From Erinaceus europaeus (taxonomy: Eukaryota; Chordata; Mammalia; Eulipotyphla; Erinaceidae), in assembly GCF_950295315.1 (NCBI RefSeq), contig NC_080166.1, forward strand, positions 103,385,693 to 103,449,692: DNA of 64,000 bases, in the 5' to 3' direction. The first letter of the stretch is position 1, and each line of letters starts with the position of its first letter. Below are positions 30,610 to 42,345 of the stretch, piece after piece. The notes beneath the pieces were generated by a model. It was not told the origin of the DNA, ran no database searches, and worked only from the letters and a program-made list of their open reading frames with translations. The position numbers were made by a program, and so were the translations under genes.

Positions 30610-32825
30610 ATAAAATCATTTCACTTAATCCTATAAGTTAGATCCATTATCTTATCATGATTGGAACTGTTACTCTAGTAATTTGTTTCATTTGTGATTT
30701 GTTTCATAGAAAACTGACAAATTGTATTTATCAACCAATAATTGAACTTAATGTAAATTATTAATCCCTCAATACAAATAGTAAAATTGCTATCGTGAGA
30801 GCTTGTTTGGAGGTTCTAGCAGGGGAGCACAACTATTAATATACCTTCGACAGGATGGTTCATCTCTGTTTGGGGAAGGCCATCTTGTTCCACCAAACTT
30901 GCAGCTTTGGGAGGGAAGCACATGCAGAAGGAGAAGAAGGAAGGGGACATCTTCCTAGCTAGCAAGATAAGCAGATTCAACCCTGGTGATCAATGGGGTG
31001 ACAGATGTCACAGTCAGATTGCCTTCATATCTGTAAAATTACTATCTTAAAATAATATGTGAGTATGAAAATAAATCTACAAAATGTGAAGATAATGACT
31101 GGAAAATGTATGTAATGTGATACCATCCATGGCAAAAATGTTATATGCACACATATATATGACTTTATACACAATTCAGAAATTACTAATAGGAACAGAA
31201 TGATAAGAATCAAATATACTAAATGCTTATTATTTCCACAACTTATTGAATGAGCTACATCATACTGATATGTTTTAATTAGTAGATTTTGAGAGCTTCA
31301 TACTTCAGAATACCAAAGGTGAGTATAGAGCAACTGCATTAATGCAATGATTAATGGAAGAGCAATAATATTATTCTTTCTGTAGGAAGATTTTATTTCA
31401 AGTGACATTCAGGGGCTTTTTGTGTTAGCATTATCCGGGGATACTATTAAAATGTAGACTCCATCTCCCATCACACATTTGTGAAAAAAGCATTGAAAAA
31501 GAAAGATGTCTGTTATGAACACCAAGATTTAAGAATAAGTGATTTACAGCTAATATATACTTTTAAAAAATTTAACAAAGTAGAAGTTGTATATCAGGAA
31601 GACAAATTATCTTAGTTTCTGTATCACTGCTTTCGGGATTACGTACTCTGCATTCATCAAAACATTACAACAAAAACATTCTTATGAGTCTTGATGCCCT
31701 ATTGCTTCAGGAAGCTGTTCTAGAAAAATTCTTGTGAATATATATAATTGGCAATATTCACCCTAAAGTTTTATTTTAGATAAGTGTGCTGAAGTTCACA
31801 TTATTAAAAACTACTTCATCAATGGAATGATTTTTGATTTTGTTTTTATTTACCTCCTAGTTATATATGTATACTCCTAGTATACATATATAACTGAACA
31901 CCATTAGGAACTACCTGTTGTGCTTTATTTATTTTTATTTCCCAATCCTATTCATTTGAATTTGGAGTATATCATGTATAAGTGTAACTATTACTGTTTT
32001 ATTATTTTATATATGCTATTTCTTAAATAACACACATAGTTATGGATGCTAAGAAAATGATAAACTATAAAACTTATTTTTTGGTAGGGGAGCATTTATT
32101 CATACTTTGCTAAATTATTGTAGACCTCATAAAACAAGTTTTTTCCCTCCATTCATTGCTATGCAAAGATTTGAGGTTTTATTGTAATAGCAGGTGACAG
32201 TCATTTAGTAGTGGTTTGTTTATTGGACTTAATATTCTATCAAATTTCCCAAGTGTGAAAATTGTGGTCTCTTTACAACTCTCTTCCCTTCCCCTCCTCT
32301 TTCCCCCAGTTTGTTACATTACATTTCTCTAAATCCCTGGGTTTAAGCAAACCCAGAAAGCAAGGGCTCTCTGTAGACTAAAACTCACTCATGTATTACT
32401 AGAAAGTAAATTGTGCCTCATACATGGGTAAGAAAGAACCATGCAACTTTCACCAATAATAAAGACAAAAGATTTATCTTTTATTCTGATCTTATAGTCT
32501 CCATTATTGTTTCAGAATTTAAGAAAGAAAAGAGGAGTTTTGTTACCAGTTGAGAAAATTAAACCTCTCTTTTCTTTCACATGGTAACATGTGCACTCAC
32601 CCAGGTGCTCCATGCCTCAGAGCATTCTTATGCTCATAAATTCTTAGCCACTTTTTCATTGTGTCATATTTTCTTCAGAGAAGGGGAAACAAAAACAGTC
32701 TCATTTAAAAAGGATCTCTCCACAATTTAGCAAAATTATTGAAGAAAAACATATTGGAAATTGTTTACTAATGTTATTTAAATATTTTATAATAAATCTC
32801 AATTAGATACCCAACATTTTCAATA
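30610..32825. other. No gene or transposable element recognised
   Basis: About 2.2 kb of AT-rich DNA apart from a G-rich patch at 30820-31015. It contains a perfect inverted repeat (next entry). No coding or splice pattern convinced me. Confidence 0.5.
31859..31895. repeat. Perfect 16-bp inverted repeat, 5-nt loop
   Basis: 'agttatatatgtatac' (31859-31874), loop 'tccta', then the exact reverse complement 'gtatacatatataact' (31880-31895). It could extrude as a cruciform. It is not next to a gene, so a terminator role is not suggested. Confidence 0.9.
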
Positions 32826-32829
32826 ATAC

Positions 32830-32900
32830 ATTCTTGTGCAGGTCCTTGTGCTTGGTACTATGTGCATGCACTTAACCAGGTGAGCCAACGCCAGGACCCC
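32830..32900 (-). mobile_element. SINE head fragment
   Basis: 'gcaggtccttgtgcttggtac', 'gcacttaaccaggtgagccaacg' is the complement of a tRNA-like SINE head. The body is missing. Confidence 0.6.
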
Positions 32901-33047
32901 AAGGCCATTTATTTAGATTTGTGATGGGGTGGTGGTGATGGTGTTGCACCTGGTTGAGCACACATATTACTTGTTTTTCACATGTTGTCTAGCAATGCTG
33001 TGCTTTAACCATCACAAATCTAACTTTTTTGCTTTGTTTTATAATTT

Positions 33048-33212
33048 AAAAAATGTTATCTTTATTTGATAGACACAACCAGTTATCAAAAGGGGAAGTG
33101 GAGATAGAGAAGAAGAGAGACAGAGAGACACTGACAAATATGTTTCACCACTTATGAACTTTCCCCCTGCAAGTAGGGGGTTGAGGGCTGGGTCTTTGCA
33201 CATTGTAACATC
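33048..33212 (-). mobile_element. Family-2 SINE, head-truncated
   Basis: 'tttgatagacacaaccagttat', 'tttccccctgcaagtaggggg'. It ends in the B-box region without the head. Confidence 0.65.
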
Positions 33213-33300
33213 ATTTTTAACAGCTGAATACTATTCCATTCTGTAAATATAGTTGTTTTTTTTTTTTTAATCCATTCATCTATCATTGGACAAATAGGTT
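33213..33300 (-). mobile_element. L1 ORF2-end fragment
   Basis: 'cagctgaatactattccattctg' is antisense to the 'TMEYY' codons of L1 ORF2, followed by a T run and 'ccattcatctatcattgg', also antisense ORF2. About 90 bp only. Confidence 0.6.
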
Positions 33301-33444
33301 GAAATGGAGAGAGGAGGGGAAGACAGAGAGGGGGAGAGAAAGAAAGACACCTGCAGACCTGCTTCACCACCTGTGAAGAGAATCCCCTGTAGGTGGGGAG
33401 CCCTGGGCTTGAACCGGGATTCTTACTCAGGTTCTTGCACTTTA
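33301..33444 (-). mobile_element. ERI-type SINE, truncated at both ends
   Basis: It starts inside the body ('aatggagagaggaggggaag') and stops before the A-box head ('ttcttgcacttt'). The B box survives as 'gggcttgaaccggg'. Confidence 0.75.
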
Positions 33445-33751
33445 GGAAAAAGTTATAGGTTTACATGGAAAGAAAAATGGAAGATTAGACAAATACTTGA
33501 GGCAGAGTTATTAGTGCTAATAACTTTAACTTATTCAGGACTCTCAAGAAAGGACTAAAAGGGAACTTGACTGAGTCTATTTTTCAGGTAAAAGACCATC
33601 ATTATCAGTTCTTCTGACCTGGATATTTTATAAGAAATTGTTTGCTTGGTGCTTCTTGAAAGAACTGATTTTGAACAGACAAAGATTTTTGACTTAGTTC
33701 AAGGAGATATGATGCAATTTCTCTGATGTAATGAAACCCTAGCACCATTTT

Positions 33752-34033
33752 TTAATATTTATTTTATTTATTTATTCCCTTTTGTTGCCCTTGTTGTTTT
33801 ATTGTTGTAGTTATTATTATTGTTGTCGTCGTTGTTGGATAGGACAGGAGAAATGGAGAGAGGAGGGGAAGACAGAGAGGAGGAGAGAAAGATAGACACC
33901 TGCAGACCTGCTTCACCGCCTGTGAAGCGACTCCCCTGCAGGTGGGGAGCCGGGGTTCGAACCGGGATCCTTATGCCGGTCCTTGTGCTTTGCGCCACCT
34001 GCGCTTAACCCGCTGCGCTACAGCCCGACTCCC
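33752..34033 (-). mobile_element. ERI-type SINE, full length and young
   Basis: Complete minus-strand copy. B box complement 'ggggttcgaacc' is intact and the A-box region reads 'gcgcttaacccgctgcgcta'. A 14-bp exact duplication, 'cctagcaccatttt', flanks it (33738-33751, 34034-34047). It shares with the copy at 42612 a one-base deletion in the body ('tttctcctgtcc' in sense). Confidence 0.94.
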
Positions 34034-34047
34034 CCTAGCACCATTTT

Positions 34048-34800
34048 ATAACAATGCTACACCAATGTCAGGTTCTCATAGAAGATATACTAAAATACTG
34101 CATTTTGTAAATATAAATTCATATAAATGCTATTTTTCAACTGCTTTATAAATAAAATCTTGATGTTACTTACAAGGAAATATGGAATTCCCACTCATTA
34201 ATGTCTTTATAATTTGTGGGCACTCATTTCACAGGGACATATGAAAACTTCTGTGTAGCTAAAAACAATGAGAGATAACAAGACTCAACTATACCATTTC
34301 CTCTCAAAGAAATATAAAATAATTACATAGTAATAATCATAATAGCAAATACTTAGATGAATGTCATGTTTTTAGCTTAAATTGAAAGAGAATGCTCAGA
34401 CCTCAAAATAAAATCATAAAAGCAAATATTCTCTGTGTACCTATCCTACTATCAAATACCATGGCAAGAACACACAATATTTAAATTGTGCGTATATTTC
34501 AACAGGCTTAAGATTCTTTTTAAACCACTGTCAGTACAAGTAAGTTTGGCCCAAGGCTTAAATTACTGTTTTGTTGTTGTTGTAGTTTGTTATTTGAAAG
34601 TTCTTGAAGATCAGAAAATAAAATACAGATCTTCTGGGAATTCTGATTTTGAATTCACAGATAATTGCCCTGAAGCGTTAAGTGAGGTACATTTTTTTTT
34701 TCTGAAAGTTTAATTAAGCAATCACTACATACTATGGGTTGTTGGAAATTTCATGGCATATTTTTCTATTCAATCTATAAATTTAGGGAAAAAATTAACA
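34048..34800. other. No feature recognised
   Basis: AT-rich, with a short TTG run at 34572-34583. No coding signal. Confidence 0.5.
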
Positions 34801-34801
34801 A

Positions 34802-34935
34802 AAGGCGAGTAGCCAGTACAGTGGATAGAGCATTGGGTTCCAAGGCATGAGGTTTTGAGTTAGATGCCCTATACGGTAGAATTCATGGTGGTGGCCTGCT
34901 TACTTTGCATTACCATAAATTAAGTAAATAACAAA
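34802..34935 (+). mobile_element. Third-family SINE, degraded
   Basis: 'tagccagtacagtggatagagc' A-box region, 'ttttgagttagatgcccta' B-box region, ending 'ataaattaagtaaata'. Confidence 0.5.
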
Positions 34936-35599
34936 AATAAACAACAGACATCTTTTAAAATATGAAACAAAGTGTGAGGTAAAATATTTCCTTCTATTAA
35001 AGTTAAACACAATGACAAACAGATAAAAGCAGCTGATGAAGAAATACAGGCATGGCTACTTGGTCAGCTTGACTCCTCTTTTTCTTCTGAAGACAAGGAG
35101 GGATGGGACTTTCACACCTCTTATTTTGGTATGGGTATGAATGAATCTTTGCCCTAAAATTACTTTTTAGTTTTAATCACTTTCTTAGAGGAAATGATGG
35201 CTTCCAAGACAGCTGTGTATAGTTTCTTCTGTCCATATGAGCCCTATCTACACATTACATTCACCACAAGACGGAGTCTTCCTCCAACATTCTACTGAGT
35301 CCCTAAGTCAGAGACCTTAGATCTCCTACAGTTGGTTATGACTAGTCTGTTTCACTCTGTTTTTCCTTTTTTTTTTTAAATTTTTCTTAAAATTTTCTTA
35401 AGCACAGTTATCAACTGGCATTGTTTTTTCTAATTAAGTTTCTTAAATTAGGAAAATTTCATCAATGCATATGATTTATATGTTGTTAACTATTTTAATT
35501 TGTTTACATATAATTTTTGGTGACACTGATGAAGTAGATAATATTAGTTAAATCCTGATTTAGTGCAAGACACAATCACCTAAAAACATAAGTAAATAT

Positions 35600-35815
35600 T
35601 GAATAGAACCTGGAGAGAGCCCGGACCTGAACTGGCTAGAAAAGCATGCATTCTCGTGAACAAGGATTAGATTAAAGTCTCTGGGTGTTGAGAGGTGGGT
35701 TCACTAACTGTAGAACAATTCTATAGGTGGGTTCACTAACTGTAGAACAATTCTATAGGTGTCCTTCTTTTTCTCCTCTCTATTGATTCCTGTCTCTATC
35801 AGAAAGTAAGTAAAT
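35600..35815 (+). mobile_element. Probable old SINE with internal duplication
   Basis: A head-like 'gagcccggacctgaactgg' is followed by 'ccttctttttctcctctctatt' and 'atcagaaagtaagtaaatg', a SINE-type pyrimidine body and tail. The 32-bp duplication sits in the middle. Confidence 0.45.
35693..35756 (+). repeat. Exact tandem duplication, 2 x 32 bp
   Basis: Units 35693-35724 and 35725-35756 are identical, beginning 'aggtgggttcactaactg'. Zero divergence suggests a recent replication slip (or an assembly effect). Confidence 0.95.
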
Positions 35816-36885
35816 GAACATTGAAAACAATGAAATTGTTGTGAAAACATTGATCCCCAGTAGTAACCTTGGTGGAAAAAATGTCTAAAAATATAAATAA
35901 AAAAAACATTCTTTTCAAAGAATTTATGTGAATTTAGTAGGAATATTGGCACTTAAGGTACCTACTTAGCTCTGAGGGAAAAAAAAGAGAAAATTGCTAA
36001 AAATGTGTACATTTCCATATAAATTTATATAAGAATGATTGTGAAAGTAACTTCTAACATAGTGATATCCCATCCATCAATATAAAGCAAACAATTTATG
36101 AAAATATGTAGGACTATGTTTCTACATATATTGGCCAGAGGTTGATCTTTCTTTGAAATATAATATATATAGCTAGTTGTGTTTTTGAGTTTCTCATACG
36201 CTAGTTTTTCAGGACAGTGATAATATTTATGGAAAGAAAACATGCTTAACTTTTGTTTGGTCACTGGTGCCCACATTACTATGAGTTACAAAAATTGATT
36301 ACTAAGCAAAGTAAAGCACATTATTGTCATTAAGTGCCAGGTTTGTAACTGAAGTAGATGTTAAAAATAGTGCAATATTGAGGAAGGTCATTTTATCACA
36401 GTCTCATTTCTACAACTATAATAGAGGAATAAAGATTATCAATTTGTAAATTATCTCAGACTTAACAGGGTTTTATTTTCCCCCTAGAATTATAAGATAA
36501 ATCAATTTATAATGGATAGTCAGCAGTCAGTCTTCCCACAAATAAACATTTCTATAATAATCTGGATTATATTGTCTCATAAAAGCCTATTTTTTACTAT
36601 ATTTCATTATTTCACAATAAAATGTATTATACTCAAATATGGATTTTAGCTTTAAATTTATTTTCCTCTATACTTTGCAAACACTGCATGCATGTTTATT
36701 TCCTTCAAATAATACTTACCAGGACTTTTGTTTAGAGAAGTTATTGAGTAACGAATTTCATAGCATTCTGCAAATAATTAGAAATAAAAATCAAGGAAAT
36801 AAAATCAATTTTGGTTACAGATTCACTTAAGTAGTTGTTTCTTCTCATTACCTTTTCCTTTTAAAACTTTTAAGAGATGCTAAAT
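35816..36885. other. No feature recognised
   Basis: About 1 kb of AT-rich DNA, nothing identified. Confidence 0.5.
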
Positions 36886-36889
36886 GAGT

Positions 36890-37095
36890 TGAACTGTGGT
36901 GCAAATAGGGTGTAGGGGGTGGCCAATTTTAGAAAACTGGAATTACACGTACAAGGCCTGAATTTGATTAAGGTAGGTATTTGATCCCTGGCACTACATA
37001 AGCCAAAATTTGTATTTGCATCTTACTTGGGATCTCCCTTTTGCTCTCCCCTTTTAATAAATACATAAATCTAAAAATAAATAAATAAATAAGAT
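36890..37095 (+). mobile_element. Probable old tRNA-like SINE
   Basis: 'tatttgatccctggcactac', 'gcatcttacttgggatctcc' and an AAAT-repeat tail at 37060-37091. The head is unclear. Confidence 0.4.
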
Positions 37096-37534
37096 GGGAG
37101 GGGAAATTTATCCTGACCCACTCATTTTACTTTATCAGTGGAAATGAGTATATTTCTGAGTAGGGAAAATGACACTAAAAACTGGAAATGTCAATTTTCA
37201 TATTATATGTATGAATTACTTCTCTAGTTTTTTATATTACATCTCCCCAAAATCAAGGTCTTTGTTTATAGATCAGTGTTGACAAACCTTAGCAGAAGAT
37301 CAGAAGACACATGTTAACTTGGACTAAATATTAACAGTATTATATGGACTCAGACAGCCATCTTTTAAAAAAAATAAGTGAATGTGAACAGGTAAATAAC
37401 AACTAATCATTTGATTTTTCAGAATGCCTTCCAGTGTGGACAGCTTATTTATTTGGAATAACAAAACCTGAATGTTGGAATACATAAGACAAAGAGATCT
37501 TGTGAAGGGAGTGTCTTCAGAAGTAGATGAAAAC
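37096..37534. other. No feature recognised
   Basis: No recognisable gene or repeat. Confidence 0.45.
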
Positions 37535-38312
37535 TAGAATTTAAGAATATTCCTAGCTATGACCATGGAATGTTAGTTCAGACTTACAGGGATGCAGCGG
37601 TTATTCAGGTTTCTGTGATGAATATGGGCCCAAGATCAAATTGATGTGGTTTATAGTGAATAATATTTATGTACTTTCCCCATGTTTGGGAGCTACTCTC
37701 TTGCCTAATTCAGCTTTCTAGTCTTATTTCTAACTCTGACACCATCTCCCCAGACAATACCTTTAGCCCACCTTCATTTTAGCTGTCTGGATCATGTAAA
37801 AATTAGTAAGGTCCTGGGCCTCCTGCAGTGGACCTACTACCTTTTCCCAAAATGGAGACTCCCAAATCTCGTCTGCTCTATTATTACCTTTAGGTTTCTG
37901 GTTATTAAACTATTCGTTCTGCTTTATATCCTAGCAATTCTTTCAGCCACTAAATTGTGGATTGCTACCATAACACCAACCTGATTTCCCTAGACAGATC
38001 TCACCAATGTGTCCTGGAAAACCATTTCTCCAGATCCCTACCCCACTAGGGAAAAATAGAAACAGACTGGGAGTATAGATCGATCTATCAATGACCATGT
38101 CCAGTGGAGAAGCACTTATAGAAGCCAGACCTTCCATCTTCTGCACCCCATAATGATCCTGGGTCCATACTACCAGAGGGTTAAAAATAGGACAGTTTCC
38201 AATGTAGGAAGTTGTCCTATTGAGATATGGAACTCTGATGGTGAGAACTGTGTGGAATTGTACCCCTCTTATCCTATGGTCTTGTTGATCATTATTAAAT
38301 AATAATAATAAT
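37535..38312 (+). mobile_element. L1 3'UTR copy (long-subtype distal half)
   Basis: 'attcctagctatgaccatgg' through 'cagacaatacctttagccc' and 'gtgtcctggaaaacc' to 'gtacccctcttatcctatgg' and an ATA-rich tail (38293-38312). Same extent as the copy at 4205, but an independent insertion with different flanks. Confidence 0.8.
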
Positions 38313-38324
38313 AAAATCATACAT

Positions 38325-38545
38325 GGGCCAGGAGGTGGTGCACTTGGTTGAGTGCACATGTTACAATGTGCAAGGACCTGGGTTCGAGCCCAAGGTCCCA
38401 ACCCGCAGGGGAAAACTTTCTAAGTGGTGAAGCAGTGTGGCAGATGTCTCTCTGTCTCTCTTGCTCTATATCACCCCCTTCCTTCTCAGTTTCTGGCTGT
38501 TTCAATACTATAAATAAGTAAAGATTAAAAAAATTAAATAAAAAA
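38325..38545 (+). mobile_element. Family-2 SINE, well preserved
   Basis: 'gggccaggaggtggtgcac' head, perfect B box 'gggttcgagcccaagg', 'atcacccccttccttctc' body, A-rich tail. Flanking 'aaaatcatac' and 'aaaatcatca' suggest a short duplication. The best family-2 reference copy in the window. Confidence 0.87.
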
Positions 38546-38555
38546 ATCATCACTT

Positions 38556-38691
38556 CTGGGTGGAGGTATAACATAATGGTTATGCAAAGAGACTTTCATG
38601 CCTGAGGCTTTCAAGTCCCAGGTTTAATCCCCCACACTGCCATAGCCATAAGCCAAAGCTGAACAGTGCTCTGGTAAAAAAAAAAAAAAAA
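38556..38691 (+). mobile_element. Third-family SINE, best-preserved copy
   Basis: About 135 bp: 'gggtggaggtataacataatgg' A-box region, 'caagtcccaggtttaatccc' B-box region, 'gaacagtgctctgg', then a 15-A tail. The short length and missing pyrimidine body distinguish it from families 1 and 2. Confidence 0.78.
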
Positions 38692-38839
38692 TCGTTATCT
38701 GAGTATTGATTTTTTTTCTTCCAGAAACCTAATGTACAGAAAAGATATTTTAATATTTAATTTTAAAAGGAAACATTATTTTATTCTGCATTCCTAGAAA
38801 GGGTGTTGATAAAAATAAAAAGTACTTTTTTAGGTTTTG

Positions 38840-38905
38840 ACAGACTAAAAATAATTCCATACAATCCCCACCACTAGAGTTCTGTATCCTATCTCTATAA
38901 CTAAA
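38840..38905 (-). mobile_element. Old L1 3'-end stub
   Basis: 'attccatacaatccccacc', 'agttctgtatcctatctc' resembles 20285-20320. The younger L1 at 38906 inserted next to or into it. Confidence 0.5.
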
Positions 38906-39977
38906 TCTTTTTTTAATTTTTATTTGTAAAAAGGAAATACTGACAAAACCATAGGATAAGAGGGGTACAAGTCCACACATTTCCCACCACCAGAACTCCA
39001 TATCCCATCCCCTCCCCTGATAGCTTTCTTACTCTTTAATCCTCTGAGAGTATGGACCCAAGGTCATTATAGCGTGCAGAAGGTGGAAGGTCTGGCTTCT
39101 GTAATTGCTTCCCCACTGAACATGGGCATTGCCAGATTGATCCATACTCCCAGCCTGTCTCTCTCTTTCCCTAGTGGGACAGGGTTCTGGGGAAGCAGGA
39201 CTCTAGGACACATTGGTGGAGTCATCTGCCCAGGGAAGTCCAGCTGACATCATGGTAGCTGAAAAAAGAGTTAACATATAAAGCCATACAAATTGTTGAT
39301 TAATCATGAACCTAAATATTACAGATGAAGGTTTAGGGGTCTCCATTTTGAAGAAAGCTAGTAGGCCTATTTTAGCTATATTACAAAGGGCCCATGACTA
39401 TACTAGTTTTTTCTAGACCCTTACATTGGATATGCAGATGGACCCAAGTTATTGTCTGGGGAGATGATGTCAGGGCTATAAAAAGGGCTAGAAAGCTGGA
39501 TCAGGAAGAGAGTAGCCCCCAAATATGGGAAAGATGTATACTATTGATGACTATAAACCCCATAGATTTGACCTGGGGCCCATATTCAGCTTAGGAGCCT
39601 ATGTAACCTCTGAATCCCTGTAGGTCTGAGCTTACATTCTCTGGTCATGAGTAGGAATGTTCCAAGCTGCCCCAATTTCAGGACACATCTTCCTCAGGTG
39701 GTAGATAGAGTATGTTATCCAGCCTCCGTTTGGAGGATGGAATATTCTTTACCATTGTTGATCCACATGGAGGGTAAGGTCCTATGGGGGCACACAATGA
39801 AGTCCATTGTCTTGTTCCTGATGAAGATGACCTGTGACAATTGAGAGAAAGATCTATCTATTGGAGGTCTAGGCCCATCATGTCTGTTTGGAAATCCCAG
39901 GACTACCCATCTAGGGCCCCAGATGATGGGGTGGCCTGATAGTCACTAAAAAGTAAACATTAAAGTATGTGAATCTC

Positions 39978-40266
39978 AGGAGTCAGGCCATAGACCAGTG
40001 GGTTAAGCACAGGTGGCGCAAAGAGCAAGGACCTGCATAAGGATCCTGGTTTGAACCCCCGGCTCCCCACCTGCAGGGGAGTTGCTTCACAAACGGTGAA
40101 GCAGGTCTGCAGGTGTGTATCTTTCTTTCCTCCTCTCTGTCTTCCCCTCTTCTCTCCATTTCTCTCTGTCCTATCCAACAATGATGACACCAACAACAAT
40201 AATAACTACAACAATAAAATAACAAGGGCAACAAAAGGGAATAAATAAATATTTTTTTTAAAAAAT
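39978..40266 (+). mobile_element. ERI-type SINE inside L1 3'UTR
   Basis: Flanked by 'gtatgtgaatctc' (39965-39977) and 'gtatgggaatctc' (40267-40279), one mismatch in 13. B box 'ggtttgaacccc'. Tail with AAC/AAT triplets. Confidence 0.92.
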
Positions 40267-40882
40267 GTATGGGAATCTCTTGCCCTTCATCAGCTTTTGT
40301 AGTCCTTACTTTGATAAGGTTAGCTTTGGAGTAAGTGAGGGAAGTGTAATAAGAAGTAGGTAAGGGGGGGTATATAAGTCTAAGAAATTATTTTATTAGG
40401 AACTTCATGGTGTCTTTTTAGGTCTTTCTACTTGCTTGCTTCTTGTACTGGCTCACTGCAGACCATTATGCACTTTTGCTTTCAGGTATATATTTTGCCC
40501 TAATTTATGGATACATTTGTACATATGCCCTGCATCATGGTACCTCGTCTATAACTTGGTTTTGGGGCTTTGTTAGGAAGTGAACCATCTGAAATGTAAT
40601 TAGAGAATCCATGAATGGAAAGGTTTCATCCCAGTAATGAGGCTGTACGATCAACATTCCATGCCTGATGTCTCTGGACACAGTCTGAAATGAAGCATGC
40701 CAAGGCGGTACTTGTTGCATTGATTAGGTTGGGATCAGCAGATACAGTATTATTTGGTACGAATTGAGAGAAGCATGCAGGAAATTGAACTCCACCCTAG
40801 AGGTTCCAGGACTAGGGAGACATATGGGCTTTGTGGAGGAATCTGGAGGTCCCTGCTGTCTTAGGGATTAAGAAGGCAATAG

Positions 40883-41175
40883 AGGGAATCCAGCAGTAGC
40901 TCAGTGGGTTAAGGACACATTGCCTAAAGTGTAAGGATTTGCATAAACCTCCTGGTTTGAGCCCCTGGCTTCCCACCTGCAGGAGATTCGCTTCACAAGA
41001 GGTGAAGCAGGTCTGCAGGTGTGTATCTTTCTCTGCCCCTCTCTGTCTTCCTCTCCTCTCTCCATTTCTTTCTGTCCTAACCAACAACGATGACATAAGT
41101 AATAACTACAAAAATAAAACAACAAGGGCAACAAAAAGGAAAAAATAAATAAATATTTAAAAAAGACAATTAAAA
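40883..41175 (+). mobile_element. ERI-type SINE inside L1 3'UTR
   Basis: Starts 'agggaatccagcagtagctc'. Exact 13-bp duplication 'aagaaggcaatag' at 40870-40882 and 41176-41188. More diverged than the other insert, with B box 'ggtttgagcccc'. Confidence 0.92.
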
Positions 41176-41749
41176 AAGAAGGCAATAGATAGTTATTGCT
41201 ATGATCAAATTATTTGGAAATTGGGCTAACTTTAAAAATCCCGTTCGTAGGATTTGCTGTATCATACACGGCATCACCATAATTTAGGTCCTGTGACATT
41301 ATTTATATATAGATGTGTCTTACAAAGTAACACCACCAATTGGTTGATTCTGTTCTCCCTGGTCTAAACTTTTAGTAGAGTCAACATTTCAAAGAACAAG
41401 TCATTATTAGAAATGTATTAACAATTGGAGACCATTGTGAAAATTCAGTCTGATGACATGTTTGAAATCTTATGTGCTTAGATTGAAGGAACATATATTC
41501 AGCCTATAGTCTGTGCATTAAAAGGGTTGAGACCTTTAATCAGACTTTTTAATTAGTTTTTTCCTTCTCATATTAATTAAATAGTGATTCATGAGACTAC
41601 AAGTTAATCTGAGTATAAGTCAACACCATTTCCACCATTAAAGGACTGTGTCAGGATACCCCCCACCCCATTCAGTGAACGTCTACTCTCAACCTCCACC
41701 CAGAGATTTTTACTTTGATACTATAAACTGAATCTTAAGAATGTTACTG

Positions 41750-41890
41750 TTCTGGGTGGAGGAGGTAGCCTAATAGTTACACAAATTTTTTTCAAGCCAC
41801 TGATCCCAGCTTCCCCAGACCAAGGTCTCCAACCTTCGTCCTTTTTGAAATCCCACCACCACTACCAAACTGGGACCTTGGGCATATGTG
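41750..41890 (+). mobile_element. Third-family SINE, degraded
   Basis: 'ctgggtggaggaggtagcc', 'taatagttacacaaa' and 'ttcaagccactgatcccagc' match the A and B regions of the copy at 38556. The 3' half is unrelated or scrambled. Confidence 0.55.
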
Positions 41891-41916
41891 ATTTCACCAC
41901 CCTGGGATACATTTTC

Positions 41917-42090
41917 TGAGAAAGAGAGAGAGAGGAGAGAGGAGAGAGGGGAGAGGGGAGAGGGGAGAGGGGAGAGGGGAGAGAGGAGAGGGGAAGGAGG
42001 GAGGAGGGAGGAGGGAGGAGGGAGGAGAGAGGGAGAAAGAAAAAAAAGAAGATGAAGATGAAGAAGAAGAAGGAGAAGGAGGAGGAGGAG
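41917..42090 (+). repeat. Homopurine tract, left part
   Basis: About 174 bp of almost only A and G on the plus strand: GAGAGGGGA units (41940-42000), GGAGGGA units, then GAA/GGA triplets. The only pyrimidines are a few T in GAT triplets near 42050. Confidence 0.93.
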
Positions 42091-42345
42091 GCGTTAGGCG
42101 GTAGCGCAGTGGGTTAAGCGCACGTGGCGCAAAGCGCAGGGACCAGCTCAAGGATCCAGGTTCAAGCCCCCAGCTCCCCACCTGCAGGGGAGTCACTTCA
42201 CAGGCACTGAAGCAAGTCTGCAGGTGTCTTTCTCTCCCCCTCTCTGTCTTCCCCTCCTCTCTTCATTTCTCTCTGTCCTATCTAACAATGATGACAACAA
42301 TAATAACAATAAAAACAACAAGGGCAACAAGGAAAATAAATAAAA
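42091..42345 (+). mobile_element. ERI-type SINE inserted in a homopurine tract
   Basis: 'ttaggcggtagcgcagtggg' head (first bases of the consensus lost), 'ggttcaagccccc' B box, middle and tail typical. The purine tract continues on its far side, so the SINE split it or the tract grew from its A tail. Confidence 0.87.

Larger units (their letters stand above)
38906..41740 (-). mobile_element. L1 with longest 3'UTR of the window (about 2.2 kb), two SINEs inside
   Basis: Minus-strand L1 with the A-rich end at 38906-38935. The whole span is 3'UTR; the 5' break lies about 65 bp after where the ORF2 stop would be (compare 1610-1620 with 41705-41725). Removing the two SINEs and their duplications leaves about 2.2 kb. 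It contains, in one element and one orientation, both the proximal block seen at 1547-1999, the 'gctttcaggtatatattttg' block seen at 398-1302, and the long-subtype block seen at 4205, 15465 and 37535. It is therefore the reference for the full 3'UTR. Confidence 0.85.
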
